From: Actinomycetota bacterium
GTDB taxonomy: Bacteria; Actinomycetota; Actinomycetes; S36-B12; UBA10799
NCBI GenBank assembly: GCA_963169225.1
Contig: CAUJDH010000023.1
Location: 1-47,672, forward strand
Length of the DNA: 47,672 bases
Reading direction: 5' to 3'
Every line of letters starts with the position of its first letter. Positions within the stretch are counted from its first letter, which is position 1. Made by a program: the position numbers and the translations under genes. The notes beneath the pieces are model-generated. The model saw nothing but the letters and a program-made list of their open reading frames with translations. It searched no databases and was not told the origin of the DNA. Shown here one piece after another: positions 8,908-18,090 of this stretch.

Positions 8908-9618
8908 ATGACTTTTCGCAGCTTCAAGCCACTTTTGGTCGCTCTTGCCTTGGCTTTGATTGCACCATTGGCAATCTTCACCGCCTCTAGTGCTCAAGCA
9001 GATGAGACTCCGCTGATTGCGCCAGCGCCCTCCGATTCAGCTTCCTCTGCTGCTGACGACAAATACGTCTACTGGGCCTTCTTCGACGGTGGTGCCGATG
9101 CAAACTGGGCCTACTCCAATAAGGGCACATCCAGCACTGTGCCGACTCAAGGAGACGTAATTGGGTTCCGTTGGGGTGTTGGCGAGGGCGAAGCTCCTCG
9201 TAGCGATAAGGCATTCGACGCAATCTGCGGCACATCCACCGAACAACCGGGGCAAAAGCTCGTTGGCCTCGTGATCGACCCAGGTAACCCCGATGGCAGC
9301 GGTGTGACCTCCGAGTGTGTAACACCCGATGAAAACGCAAACGCCACTCAAGTTCTTCAAGCAGGCGCACAAGTTCGCTTGGGCGACGACAATGCCATGG
9401 TCTGCGGAATCAACGGATTCCCATCCACCGGTTGCTCCTACCCGGTTAGTCAGAATCCGGCTGGCGACGAATCACCTGCCGCCACGGTTACTCAAACAAC
9501 TGATAGCCAAAACTCATTTGTTCCAACGGCCATCATCGTAGGAATCATCATCGTGTTTGCCGCGATCGTTATCGTCATCGTGCGAGGACGCAAGAGTAAG
9601 ACCGCTGACAAGAGCTAG
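8908..9618 (+). CDS. Secreted, membrane-anchored SCO2322-family protein
   Basis: 236 residues. A signal peptide (hydrophobic LLVALALALIAPLAIFTASSAQA, cleavage near residue 32) leads an outside domain, and a C-terminal helix (VPTAIIVGIIIVFAAIVIVIV) with a basic tail anchors it. The domain matches the SCO2322 type as I remember it: YVYWAFFDGG, WAYSNKGTSSTVP, GDVIGFRWGV, an AICG cysteine, a TSECVTP cysteine and MVCGINGFPSTGC near the end (four cysteines, perhaps two disulfides). In streptomycetes such proteins lie in loci with CbiQ/ECF-type transporters; no transporter is present here. A good AGGAG site precedes the ATG. Function unknown. Confidence 0.75.
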   Translation: MTFRSFKPLLVALALALIAPLAIFTASSAQADETPLIAPAPSDSASSAADDKYVYWAFFDGGADANWAYSNKGTSSTVPTQGDVIGFRWGVGEGEAPRSDKAFDAICGTSTEQPGQKLVGLVIDPGNPDGSGVTSECVTPDENANATQVLQAGAQVRLGDDNAMVCGINGFPSTGCSYPVSQNPAGDESPAATVTQTTDSQNSFVPTAIIVGIIIVFAAIVIVIVRGRKSKTADKS

Positions 9619-9650
9619 CTCGTCCGGTTCCTAACTTCGGGACTGTCTCG

Positions 9651-10385
9651 ATGGATCCGTATCCGATTCGCGACCTCGCGACCTGGTGGAACAACCTTGA
9701 CGTTGGTGCTCCCCCGACGAGCATCGAAGTCATCGATGTCGACCAGCTCGTAGCCTCGTCGGGTTCAGGCACTATCGGCACCGAACACGGGAGTGCTCTA
9801 GCACTTGTCTCAGTCGGTCGTGTGCGTGATCGTGAGTTGGAGGCTGCGAGTACGGCACTAGTCTCCACCGCTTTGGGCGTCAATCTCATGGAGCTAACAG
9901 CTCCTCGCTACCTGCTTGACGGCACGATTGACTACGACGCATGGATGGGTGCACTCGCAGACTCTAGGGATCAGGTTCGGTTACTTGCCGAGTCCGTCCC
10001 AACGGACAACGCTACGTCAGATCAAGAAGAACCGACTCCTCTGCCAGAACCGTTCTACCGGATCGAACAGTTGATCATCGAGCGGTCCCAAGCCGGACTT
10101 GCGACATTGCTAGACGGCCCGACTGCGGCGGTTGCAGGGCTGGCGGCCTACGGTCGCCACAACCAAGTGATCGATCATCTGCGGTTTCTTTGCTATTCCC
10201 CGTCCCCACTAGCTATGCGAGTAATCGAACATTTGCGAATTCCAGCCATCGTGCCGCTCGTGGTGTCACACGTGGATGACACGATCCGGCAATTGGCGCT
10301 TGAGACGATTGGTGCGGCAGTGAACAACGCCGAAAACTCTAGGCTGGCACTACTCGCGGATTTGAATCCACAAACGGAAGAGTGA
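9651..10385 (+). CDS. Hypothetical acidic cytoplasmic protein
   Basis: 244 residues, not recognised. No signal peptide and no membrane helix. The N-terminal half looks alpha/beta (PPTSIEVIDVDQLV, SALALVSVGRVRDRELEAA). A linker rich in Glu and Pro at about residues 120-133 separates it from a mostly helical C-terminal half (ATLLDGPTAAVAGLAAYGR, VIEHLRIPAIVPLVVSHVDDTIRQLALETIGAA) that has the look of HEAT-like repeats. It follows the SCO2322-type gene by 32 bases on the same strand. Its last 47 bases overlap the 3' end of the convergent gcvT gene. No clear ribosome site or leaderless element marks the start, so the N-terminus could be shorter. Confidence 0.65.
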   Translation: MDPYPIRDLATWWNNLDVGAPPTSIEVIDVDQLVASSGSGTIGTEHGSALALVSVGRVRDRELEAASTALVSTALGVNLMELTAPRYLLDGTIDYDAWMGALADSRDQVRLLAESVPTDNATSDQEEPTPLPEPFYRIEQLIIERSQAGLATLLDGPTAAVAGLAAYGRHNQVIDHLRFLCYSPSPLAMRVIEHLRIPAIVPLVVSHVDDTIRQLALETIGAAVNNAENSRLALLADLNPQTEE

Positions 10386-11496
10386 CCCGCTCGGTGGCTA
10401 ACTGACGTCCGCGCACATCGACTGCCAGTTCATCGCCGTTAGCGACGCTCTCGGTATCAACCAAGGCCAGAGCGATCCCAGCCTTGAGCGATGGCGAGAA
10501 GGTTCCGCTAGTAACAACACCAACCTCCCGTGGCTCCTCGCCGCTTAAGTTAACGACAGCCATACCTTCACGCGGGATACCCCGGTCAGTGAACCTTAGA
10601 GCTACCAGTTTACGGTCTGTTCCCTGTTCTTTGGCAGCCACAATTGCCTCGCGACCAATGAATGCTGGCTTGTCCCATCCGATGGTCCAACCGACTGGCG
10701 CTGTGAGAGCCATCCGATCAGGTGCCAACTCGTGACCATGAAGGGGATACCCCATCTCCAGGCGCAAGGTGTCCCTCGCGCCCAGACCAACTGGCCCGCC
10801 ATCTTGGCTCTTCGCCGCTTCTACAAGTGCGTCCCATACCGAAGCTGCTTGAGCAGTCGGAACCACGAGCTCGAATCCGTACTCGCCGGTATATCCGGAA
10901 CGAGCCACCGTTACATCATCAATATCGATAAAACTCATATAGTCCAACTCAGTTGGATAGCCAGCCTCCGCCAGCACGCGGCCGGCAGTGGGGCCTTGCA
11001 CCGCGAGGATCGCAAATTCGATGCCCACATCCGCGATCTCGATATCGGCAAACTCGGAATTGCTGTCGCGAACTTCAGTAAGCGCAGACACTACCTTGTC
11101 CGCGTTGCTGGCATTCGGGATCACCATGATCTCGGTATTGGAACGCACATAGATCAGCAAGTCATCGACAACTCCGCCTGATTCATTGAGACAAAGTCCG
11201 TAGGCGGCTTTACCTGAGGCGACAGCAGCCACATCCAATGCAAAGGCCACATCAGCTAGGGCACTAGCGGCCTGCCCGCTAATAAGCACAGTGCCCATAT
11301 GCGATACGTCAAATATGCCTACCGATTCACGAACATACATGTGCTCTTTGAGCACTCCCTCGTACTCGATCGGCATCAGCCAGCCAGCAAAATCCACGAG
11401 CTTTGCGCCAAGATCAACATGCCGTTGATGGAGCGGTCCTTGGCGTGGCTGTTGCGGCTCAGAATCTTGAATCTGGTCGTTGGTGTCGGCGAGCAT
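10339..11496 (-). CDS. gcvT: Aminomethyltransferase, glycine cleavage T protein
   Basis: 385 residues. Transfers the methylene group from the lipoylated H protein to tetrahydrofolate and releases ammonia. Visible family blocks: LVDFAGWLMPIEYEGVLKEH, GIFDVSHMGTVLISG (with the catalytic-region Asp), SGYTGEYGFELVV, GLGARDTLRLEMGYPLHGHEL, and the C-terminal barrel GIPREGM...GVVTSGTFSPSLK. TACCGT 6 bases before the ATG marks a leaderless promoter. It is divergent from pepA. No gcvH or gcvP is in the window, although the lipoate genes lipB and lipA are close by. The 47-base tail overlap with the upstream unknown gene leaves no room for a terminator. Confidence 0.95.
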   Translation of the reverse strand: MLADTNDQIQDSEPQQPRQGPLHQRHVDLGAKLVDFAGWLMPIEYEGVLKEHMYVRESVGIFDVSHMGTVLISGQAASALADVAFALDVAAVASGKAAYGLCLNESGGVVDDLLIYVRSNTEIMVIPNASNADKVVSALTEVRDSNSEFADIEIADVGIEFAILAVQGPTAGRVLAEAGYPTELDYMSFIDIDDVTVARSGYTGEYGFELVVPTAQAASVWDALVEAAKSQDGGPVGLGARDTLRLEMGYPLHGHELAPDRMALTAPVGWTIGWDKPAFIGREAIVAAKEQGTDRKLVALRFTDRGIPREGMAVVNLSGEEPREVGVVTSGTFSPSLKAGIALALVDTESVANGDELAVDVRGRQLATERVTLPFVDSNPRVVPA

Positions 11497-11618
11497 AGTT
11501 CAACGGTACAACTCGGGCTAAAGCAATCCAGGGAAGCAAGCAAGGCGATTCCCTCAAGGAGTAGAGTCAGTTTCAATCGACTTTAATTGAGGCAAGTGAT
11601 ACCTACGAAAGGCAATAC

Positions 11619-13130
11619 GTGCGACCGCTCACACTTTCAGCGTCTAATCCCGCCGAATTGGCAGATGATGTTCTCGTCGTCGGCGTAACTACAAAAGGTT
11701 CCAATGATCGTTTGATTGTTCCTGACGACAAAATGTTGTCTCGGACGATCCGTCGTGCCATCGAATCCAGCCTCACCATGGTGGGCGCTTCAGCCAAGCC
11801 AGAACAACTCACAAAGATCCCTCCGGTCGCAGGTGTCTCCGCAGAAATGATCTTGGCGGTCGGGCTTGGCGATATGAGCGAGAAGGATTTTGGTCCCGAG
11901 AATCTTCGGCGAGCTGTCGGACGCGCAGTTCTCGAGCTAACCGACAATCCTCGAATCGTCATTTCGTTACCCGCCAAAACCCCGGATGAAGTAGCCGCTA
12001 TCGCTCAGGGCGCACTTTTGGGCGCCTACCGATTCGAAGACTTCCGAGGAGTAGGGACCACTAAGCCCAAGAAGGCTCCACGCTCGATCACAGTCGTCAC
12101 ACCAGAAGCCAGCGACCGCCACACCAAAGAGGCTGTTCGTCGCGCCGCAACCGTCGCCAAGAACGTATGGTTCGCCCGCAATCTCGTCAATGCCCCACCA
12201 TCGGCATTGCACCCCAAAGAATTGGCCGAGGCCACCCAGTCGGCTGTCGCAAAGCTGCCGATCAAATGCACAGTGCTGGACGAGCGCGCACTCAAACGAG
12301 GTGCCTACGGCGGCATCCTCGGGGTCGGACAAGGCTCCGCGAATCCTCCTCGTTTGATTCGTATGGAGTACTCGCCGCCAAGGCCCAAGGTTCATATTGC
12401 TTTGGTCGGCAAAGGCATCACTTTTGACTCAGGTGGACTCTCACTCAAACCACCTAAAGCCATGGAAACCATGAAGTGCGATATGGGCGGAGCTGCCGCG
12501 GTGATCGCTGCAACTTTGGCAATCGCGGAACTCAAGATTCCAGCTCGCGTCACCACTTATGCAGCTTGCGCCGAGAACATGCCCAGCGGAACTGCTCAGC
12601 GCCCTGGCGACGTCCTTACTACCTATGGTGGCAAAACGATCGAAGTCCTCAATACCGATGCTGAAGGGCGCCTCGTCCTCGCAGATGCCCTAGTACGTGC
12701 TGGCGAAGACGAACCCGACTACATCATTGACGTTGCCACCTTGACCGGTGCACAGATGGTCGCCTTGGGCTCACGAGTAAGCGGCGTTATGGGTAATGAC
12801 GCATTCGTTCGCGAAGATATCGAGCGCGCCTCCGAAACTACCGGTGAGCAGTTCTGGCAAATGCCGCTGCCTAAGGAGCTCCGTAAATCACTGGACTCGC
12901 CCATCGCCGATCTTGCCAATATTGGGGACAGAATGGGTGGCATGCTCGTCGCAGGTCTGTTCCTGCAAGAATTCATCCCCAAAGGCACCCCCTGGGCACA
13001 CTTGGATATCGCAGGACCTGCATTCAACGAAGGCGAACCGCATGGTTATACACCAAGCGGTGGCACTGGAGTTGCAGTGCGAACACTCGTGCAGTTTGTG
13101 CGAGACACCGCCGACTCAAATCGGACTTGA
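11619..13130 (+). CDS. pepA: Leucyl aminopeptidase, M17 family
   Basis: 503 residues. A cytoplasmic di-metal aminopeptidase that frees N-terminal amino acids. The C-terminal catalytic domain holds VGKGITFDSGGLSLKP (metal Lys and Asp), the CDMGGAAAV block and the signature NTDAEGRLVLADAL with Asp and Glu metal ligands and the catalytic Arg. The N-terminal 160 residues form the typical, less conserved alpha/beta domain. It starts at GTG with GAAAGG 7 bases upstream. The lpdA gene follows after 49 bases on the same strand, so they may be co-transcribed although the functions are unrelated; the pairing of this peptidase with E3 and E2 genes is common in actinobacteria. Confidence 0.95.
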   Translation: MRPLTLSASNPAELADDVLVVGVTTKGSNDRLIVPDDKMLSRTIRRAIESSLTMVGASAKPEQLTKIPPVAGVSAEMILAVGLGDMSEKDFGPENLRRAVGRAVLELTDNPRIVISLPAKTPDEVAAIAQGALLGAYRFEDFRGVGTTKPKKAPRSITVVTPEASDRHTKEAVRRAATVAKNVWFARNLVNAPPSALHPKELAEATQSAVAKLPIKCTVLDERALKRGAYGGILGVGQGSANPPRLIRMEYSPPRPKVHIALVGKGITFDSGGLSLKPPKAMETMKCDMGGAAAVIAATLAIAELKIPARVTTYAACAENMPSGTAQRPGDVLTTYGGKTIEVLNTDAEGRLVLADALVRAGEDEPDYIIDVATLTGAQMVALGSRVSGVMGNDAFVREDIERASETTGEQFWQMPLPKELRKSLDSPIADLANIGDRMGGMLVAGLFLQEFIPKGTPWAHLDIAGPAFNEGEPHGYTPSGGTGVAVRTLVQFVRDTADSNRT

Positions 13131-13179
13131 TCAACCGCGGCGAACCTACACTTAGACCAAATTCATAGGAGGAACTCAA

Positions 13180-14556
13180 GTGGCCGACAACCAATCAGAT
13201 CTCGTCATTCTCGGCGGAGGAAGCGGTGGTTACGCCTGTGCACTGCGCGCGAGTCAGCTCGGCCTATCAGTCACCTTGATTGAGGGTGCGGAACTCGGCG
13301 GCACTTGTTTGCATCGCGGATGCATCCCGACCAAGGCTCTGCTGCATTCTGCTGAGGTCGCTGACACCGCCCGCGAGAGTGAGGCATTCGGTATCGAAGC
13401 CACACTAACCGGAATCAACATGCCCAAGGTCCTCGAATATAAGAGCGGCGTGATCAGTCGGCTCTACAAAGGTTTGCAAGGTCTAGTCAAGAGCCGTGGC
13501 GTCAACTATGTCCAAGGATGGGGCAAGCTCACCAGTCCAACTACCGTTGATGTGGATGGCACGACCTACACAGGTAAGTCCGTTGTGCTCGGCACGGGTT
13601 CGTACGCGCGTTCAATCCCCGGACTCGAGATTGGCGGCCGGATCCTCACCAGCGATGAGGCGCTTGAACTCGCAGAAGTTCCAGGCAGCGCGATCGTTCT
13701 AGGTGGCGGTGTGATTGGCGTCGAATTTGCCAGCATCTGGAACTCTTTCGGGGCAGAAGTCACCATCATCGAGGCACTTCCCCGCCTGGTCGCGAACGAA
13801 GATGAGGCCTGCTCCAAGGCACTCGAGCGGGCGTTCCGTAAGCGCGGAATCACCGCCAAGACCGGAATCAAATTTGCTAGCGCTACCCAAGATGATCAAG
13901 GTGTCCATGTCACTTTAGAAGATGGCAGTACCCTTGATGCCGACTACCTGCTAGTGGCGATCGGCCGTGGACCTAAGACGGACGGCTTAGGGTTCGAGCA
14001 GGTTGGTGTCGCTATGGATCGTGGCTTCGTCACCGTCGACGAGAATCTGCAAACCTCAGTCCCCGGCGTGTATGCGGTGGGCGACATTGTTCCCGGATTA
14101 CAACTTGCTCATCGTGGATTTGCGCAGGGTATCTTCTTAGCCGAGCATCTCGCCGATCAGTCCCCTGCTCCGATCATCGAGTCTGGGATTCCTAGGGTTA
14201 CGTACTGCGATCCTGAGGTCGCAAGCGTCGGACTTACAGAAGCGCAAGCCAAGGCTCAATATGGCGAAAGTGCGATCAAAAGCATCGAGTACAACCTCGG
14301 CGGCAACGGTAAGAGCCAGATCCTAGGCACAGCCGGCTTCGTCAAACTGGTAGCGCTCGACAATGGACAGGTCGTAGGTGTCCACCTCGTGGGTGCTCGA
14401 GTTGGCGAACTGATTGGCGAAGGCGAACTGATCGTCAATTGGGAAGCTGATGCTGATGATGTCGCTAATTTGATCCACGCACATCCGTCCCAAAGTGAAG
14501 CCATTGGCGAGGCTCATCTCGCCCTGGCTGGCAAACCCCTTCACGCCCACGCATAA
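13180..14556 (+). CDS. lpdA: Dihydrolipoyl dehydrogenase (E3)
   Basis: 458 residues. A flavoprotein that reoxidises dihydrolipoyl groups of the 2-oxoacid dehydrogenase complexes and the glycine cleavage system, with NAD as acceptor. FAD site LGGGSGGYACALRA at the N-terminus; redox disulfide in GGTCLHRGCIPTKALL (Cys43 and Cys48); NAD site VLGGGVIGVEFASIW; second FAD block GVYAVGDIVPG; and the C-terminal His-Glu dyad in HAHPSQSEAIGEA. The GTG start follows a full AGGAGG. The E2 gene lies 43 bases downstream with its own AGGAG, so E3 and E2 form an operon. Confidence 0.96.
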   Translation: MADNQSDLVILGGGSGGYACALRASQLGLSVTLIEGAELGGTCLHRGCIPTKALLHSAEVADTARESEAFGIEATLTGINMPKVLEYKSGVISRLYKGLQGLVKSRGVNYVQGWGKLTSPTTVDVDGTTYTGKSVVLGTGSYARSIPGLEIGGRILTSDEALELAEVPGSAIVLGGGVIGVEFASIWNSFGAEVTIIEALPRLVANEDEACSKALERAFRKRGITAKTGIKFASATQDDQGVHVTLEDGSTLDADYLLVAIGRGPKTDGLGFEQVGVAMDRGFVTVDENLQTSVPGVYAVGDIVPGLQLAHRGFAQGIFLAEHLADQSPAPIIESGIPRVTYCDPEVASVGLTEAQAKAQYGESAIKSIEYNLGGNGKSQILGTAGFVKLVALDNGQVVGVHLVGARVGELIGEGELIVNWEADADDVANLIHAHPSQSEAIGEAHLALAGKPLHAHA

Positions 14557-14599
14557 TCAGTACTAACAGACCACTTGTCCTTGCCCTAGAGGAGCTTCA

Positions 14600-16387
14600 A
14601 TGCCAGTCCCAGTCACATTGCCCCAGCTGGGCGAAAGCGTAACTGAGGGAACCGTCACTCGTTGGCTCAAAGATGTCGGCGACTCGGTCGAAGTTGACGA
14701 ACCACTACTTGAGGTCAGCACAGACAAGGTCGACACCGAAATTCCCTCGCCAATCGCAGGGACTCTCATTGAGATTGCCGCTGCCGAAGATGATGTCGTT
14801 GAGGTGGGCGGCGTGCTCGCCCAGATAGCGACGGCAGACGAAGGGGCTGAAGTTGCCGCTGCACCTGCGGCTCCAGCTACGGAAGCCCCTGAGGCTGCCG
14901 CTCCTATCGAAACTCCAGCCGCTGAACCAGTTGCCGAAGTTGTTCCTGATCCTGCCGCCGAAGCAACACCTTCAGCTCCAGCGGCGCCTGCTGGCGAAGG
15001 AACCGACATCACTCTTCCTGCCCTGGGCGAATCCGTCACTGAAGGAACCGTTACGCGCTGGCTCAAGGGCGTAGGCGACTCCGTAGAGGTCGACGAACCA
15101 TTGCTCGAGGTCAGCACCGACAAGGTCGACACCGAGATCCCATCGCCTGTGGCTGGCGTGATCAGTTCAATTGCCGCGAACGAGGATGATGTCGTCGAGG
15201 TCGGCGGACTCTTGGCAGTCGTATCGTCCGCTGGATCCGTACCAGCTGCAGCACCAGCTCAACCGACTCAAAGCGAAGCTCCGACCCCGCCAGTCGAGAA
15301 CGAGGCACCGGCCGCCACTACCCCAGCCTCAGCACCAGCAGCTGCTCCAACACCGGTAGCCTCACCAGCTAGCGCTCCCGCTGCGGCTACCTCCAGCCCT
15401 ATTGTTCGCAAACTAGCCCGCGAACAAGGCGTAGATCTGAGCTCCGTCACTGGAACCGGCCCCGGTGGCAAAGTTCGCAAAGAAGACGTTCTTGCGGCTT
15501 CAGGCTCCGCTGGTGCTGCTCAACCTGTTGCAACGGCCCCATCTACAACTCCCGCTCCTAACACCCCAGCGCCGACCTCTGCGGTAGCACCTTCGACCGC
15601 GGCGCACACGCCGGTGGCTAGCAACACCACCACTGACCAACCAACTCCGACTGTCGCGGCTGGCCGTAGCGAAGTCGTCCCTATGACTCGCCTGCGTAGG
15701 GTAATTGCCGAGCGTATGGTCGAATCGCTACAAGTCTCAGCTCAACTAACAACGGTTGTCGAAGTTGACCTGACTCAAGTAGCGGCATTGCGTCAACGGG
15801 CTAAGGATTCATTCTTGGCACGCGAAGGGGTCAAGCTCACCTTCATGCCGTTCTTCGCTCGTGCCGCTGTAGAAGGGCTCCGTGCCTTCCCAATGGTCAA
15901 TTCATCGGTCAACGACGATGACCACACGGTGATTTACCACGGAGACCAACATTTGGGATTCGCAGTCGATACCGATCGAGGCCTTCTCGTGCCCGTTGTT
16001 CGGGACGCGGGCGACCTCACGCTTGCTGGCCTTGCTCGTCGTATTGCAGACCTGGCCGAACGCACCCGCAACGGAACGGTTGGCCCTGACGACCTGTTCG
16101 GTGGCACCTTCACTCTGACCAACACTGGCAGTCGTGGTTCGCTGTTCGATACTCCGATCATCAACCAGCCACAAGTGGGCATCCTCGGCACTGGTGCTGT
16201 CGTCAAACGTCCTGTTGTGATCACGGACTCCAATGGTGAAGACTCCATTGCGATCCGCTCAATCGCCTTCTTCGGCCTGACTTATGACCACCGGATCGTA
16301 GACGGTGCCGACGCTGCGCGCTTCCTTGGTCACATCAAGCAACGTCTTGAGGCTGCTGACTTTGAAGCTGATCTCGGCTTGAACTAG
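14600..16387 (+). CDS. sucB: Dihydrolipoamide acyltransferase (E2) with two lipoyl domains
   Basis: 595 residues, core of a 2-oxoacid dehydrogenase complex. Domains: lipoyl 1 (about 1-78) and lipoyl 2 (about 136-213), each with STDKVDTEIPSP carrying the lipoyl Lys; long Ala/Pro/Thr linkers; an E3-binding domain (IVRKLAREQGVDL...GTGPGGKVRKEDVL, about 265-300); and a catalytic trimer domain ending in TYDHRIVDGADAARFL with the catalytic His and Asp. Actinobacteria often use one such E2 for both pyruvate and 2-oxoglutarate complexes because their 2-oxoglutarate acyltransferase domain is fused to E1. The protein could therefore equally be called DlaT or AceF. The ribosome site is AGAGGAG. Lipoate comes from lipB and lipA about 2 kb away. 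The stop overlaps the stop of the convergent next gene. Confidence 0.93.
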   Translation: MPVPVTLPQLGESVTEGTVTRWLKDVGDSVEVDEPLLEVSTDKVDTEIPSPIAGTLIEIAAAEDDVVEVGGVLAQIATADEGAEVAAAPAAPATEAPEAAAPIETPAAEPVAEVVPDPAAEATPSAPAAPAGEGTDITLPALGESVTEGTVTRWLKGVGDSVEVDEPLLEVSTDKVDTEIPSPVAGVISSIAANEDDVVEVGGLLAVVSSAGSVPAAAPAQPTQSEAPTPPVENEAPAATTPASAPAAAPTPVASPASAPAAATSSPIVRKLAREQGVDLSSVTGTGPGGKVRKEDVLAASGSAGAAQPVATAPSTTPAPNTPAPTSAVAPSTAAHTPVASNTTTDQPTPTVAAGRSEVVPMTRLRRVIAERMVESLQVSAQLTTVVEVDLTQVAALRQRAKDSFLAREGVKLTFMPFFARAAVEGLRAFPMVNSSVNDDDHTVIYHGDQHLGFAVDTDRGLLVPVVRDAGDLTLAGLARRIADLAERTRNGTVGPDDLFGGTFTLTNTGSRGSLFDTPIINQPQVGILGTGAVVKRPVVITDSNGEDSIAIRSIAFFGLTYDHRIVDGADAARFLGHIKQRLEAADFEADLGLN

Positions 16388-17199
16388 GTTTGAGTCGGCG
16401 TTACCGAATAGATCCGCCAACCTCCGTCACTATTGCGTAGGCTTACCCGCCATTTGGCTTGGCTCTTAGCTTTGAATCGCTTGATCGTTTTGTTCATCGA
16501 CTCGGTCGTCACAACATATTCACTACGAGAATCCACAACCTCCAATAGAGCAGACTCGTTGTCTCCGGAGATCAATATGGCCGAGTGAATCGTCGTTGCA
16601 AGTGACACTGGTTTGACCTGACGACTCTCTAGCGCTTCTAGCAACTTGGCATCATGGACCTGCGCCGGTGAATCAGGTACATTGACCGCGGCCAGAGCTC
16701 CTGCGTCACGGTTCTCGAACGCTTTAACCCTCTTGCTATCTAGCGCCGCTAGACGGCCCTTCCAAATCTCTTGTAGATTCGTCGGCCCAGACGATTCGCT
16801 AGTTACGTCCGAATTCGCGTTAGCGTTATTCAAACTGTTGACGGGCGATTCATTCGACTCCGGCGACGCCACCCCGTCTGCGATCGCCGGGTGTTCAGCT
16901 GCAGTAATCGGCTCCGGGCTCATGCTTGACTGCCACACGATGCCCAAAGCAACCACCGCTACAACACCACTTGCCACAAGCGCTAACTTGCGCACCCGAC
17001 CAGAACTCTCCTCATCTGGAACTTGCCAGTCGTCCTCGGAATTTCCTAATCTGCTCGACCTACGGAACCGGCCCGACTCATCACTGGATGACGCAGCGGG
17101 CGGCCCAGCGGGGCCTGTGACTTGGCGTGCGCGACGCTTAGCCGGCGGCGAGTTACTTTTCGAAAGGCGGCCGTTCTTAGGATGTTGATCTTTGTTCAT
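16384..17199 (-). CDS. Membrane-anchored protein of unknown function
   Basis: 271 residues, not recognised. The first 70 residues are basic, rich in Pro, Ser and Arg, and look disordered and cytoplasmic. One membrane helix (KLALVASGVVAVVALGIVWQS, about 70-90) follows, then a Ser/Asn/Glu-rich linker and an outside domain (about 140-271) of mixed helix and strand ending in AKWRVSLRNSDGGWRIYSVTP. That ending resembles NTF2/SnoaL-like cone folds, which is only a guess. A perfect palindrome (GCACTA-A-TAGTGC, 17200-17212) abuts the start codon and may be an operator. Its TAG shares bases with the sucB stop. Confidence 0.7.
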   Translation of the reverse strand: MNKDQHPKNGRLSKSNSPPAKRRARQVTGPAGPPAASSSDESGRFRRSSRLGNSEDDWQVPDEESSGRVRKLALVASGVVAVVALGIVWQSSMSPEPITAAEHPAIADGVASPESNESPVNSLNNANANSDVTSESSGPTNLQEIWKGRLAALDSKRVKAFENRDAGALAAVNVPDSPAQVHDAKLLEALESRQVKPVSLATTIHSAILISGDNESALLEVVDSRSEYVVTTESMNKTIKRFKAKSQAKWRVSLRNSDGGWRIYSVTPTQT

Positions 17200-17212
17200 G
17201 CACTAATAGTGC
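17200..17212. promoter_or_regulatory. Palindrome directly before the membrane-protein start
   Basis: GCACTA-A-TAGTGC is a perfect 6+1+6 palindrome that touches the start codon at 17199. It could be a regulator site covering the transcription start, or a small start-site hairpin. No regulator is known. Confidence 0.35.
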
Positions 17213-17218
17213 AATAAC

Positions 17219-18037
17219 TCAACGAATCGCGTTTAAGTTATCCACAGCCTTGAGCACCTGACCAAAAAGTTCGCTTGACAGGTACGTTCCTGGGTCGTGA
17301 TAGCCGCCGATGCCACCCACTTTGTCGCCAATTCGCACATAGGCATCGACCGCTTGCGGGAACCGACCTGAGACACCACGCTGCCACGAAATCGGGTCGC
17401 GCAGGTTGATCATATTCATCCAACCGCCGAGCCGGCCATAAGGAAACTTTCCCTCGCCCTGCCAATGCGGGCTCCAATAATCGCCTACTCCGAGCGGACT
17501 GCCGAACGTCACGAGCATCGATAGATCCACCGGTGTCGAGTGCAGTAAATCCAGCGCAATAACCGACCCAAAACTGTGCGCCAGCAGCACCACATCTCTG
17601 TCACCAAACTCACTCTTGAGATCATCGAGCTCGTTACCTACCCTCTCAAGCACCGCCGCTCGAACCTCAGAGTTGTAGCGATAGTGCCCCGCGTCCCGCA
17701 TATTGAGTGCAGGCAAGCGCACAAGGGCATCACCCGGCAAGAAGGCAGGTATTCGTCGCTTAGGTTTGTCGACCGTCGTAGGGTCGGCATTGACCAAACG
17801 CCGCAGCTCCCCTTGCCGCTTGGCATACGACGCTCTTGACCCCCAGGGCGCATGTTCATGGGTCAAAAGTTCGGGTGGAGTCTCATCAGCTTCGCCAAAC
17901 CCGCCAGACAAACCGACCAAATCGTTGTAAACGATCTCGCGGGTAACAACGCCGTCAAAATTGGGTGAACCGGCGATACTCTCAGCCCAATGCTCGGGCG
18001 GACCACCCACTCCATGCAAATACACCGCGACAGTCAC
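17219..18037 (-). CDS. Alpha/beta hydrolase
   Basis: 272 residues. An N-terminal strand and oxyanion turn, VAVYLHGVGGPPEHW, and a nucleophile elbow AHSFGSVIALDLL with the serine in a GxSxG-like AHSFG sequence mark the fold. The acid is probably the Asp in MINLRDPISW, and a C-terminal His may lie in GGYHDPGTYL. No signal peptide is seen, so it is cytoplasmic. The substrate is unknown; the region between elbow and N-terminus is long and charged. It starts at GTG with AGGGGC close upstream. It is upstream of the membrane-protein gene on the same strand (19 bases apart), so they may form an operon, and it is divergent from lipB. Confidence 0.8.
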   Translation of the reverse strand: MTVAVYLHGVGGPPEHWAESIAGSPNFDGVVTREIVYNDLVGLSGGFGEADETPPELLTHEHAPWGSRASYAKRQGELRRLVNADPTTVDKPKRRIPAFLPGDALVRLPALNMRDAGHYRYNSEVRAAVLERVGNELDDLKSEFGDRDVVLLAHSFGSVIALDLLHSTPVDLSMLVTFGSPLGVGDYWSPHWQGEGKFPYGRLGGWMNMINLRDPISWQRGVSGRFPQAVDAYVRIGDKVGGIGGYHDPGTYLSSELFGQVLKAVDNLNAIR

Positions 18038-18090
18038 GCCCCTATTAAACCGCCCTGGACAGTCATTTGCACAAGGCGTACCGTGGCTTC

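Noticed and set aside
14600-15260. Recent duplication of the two lipoyl domains of the E2 gene
   Set aside because: The proteins are nearly identical in the core, but many third codon positions differ, so this is an old duplication kept by selection, as in other E2 proteins.
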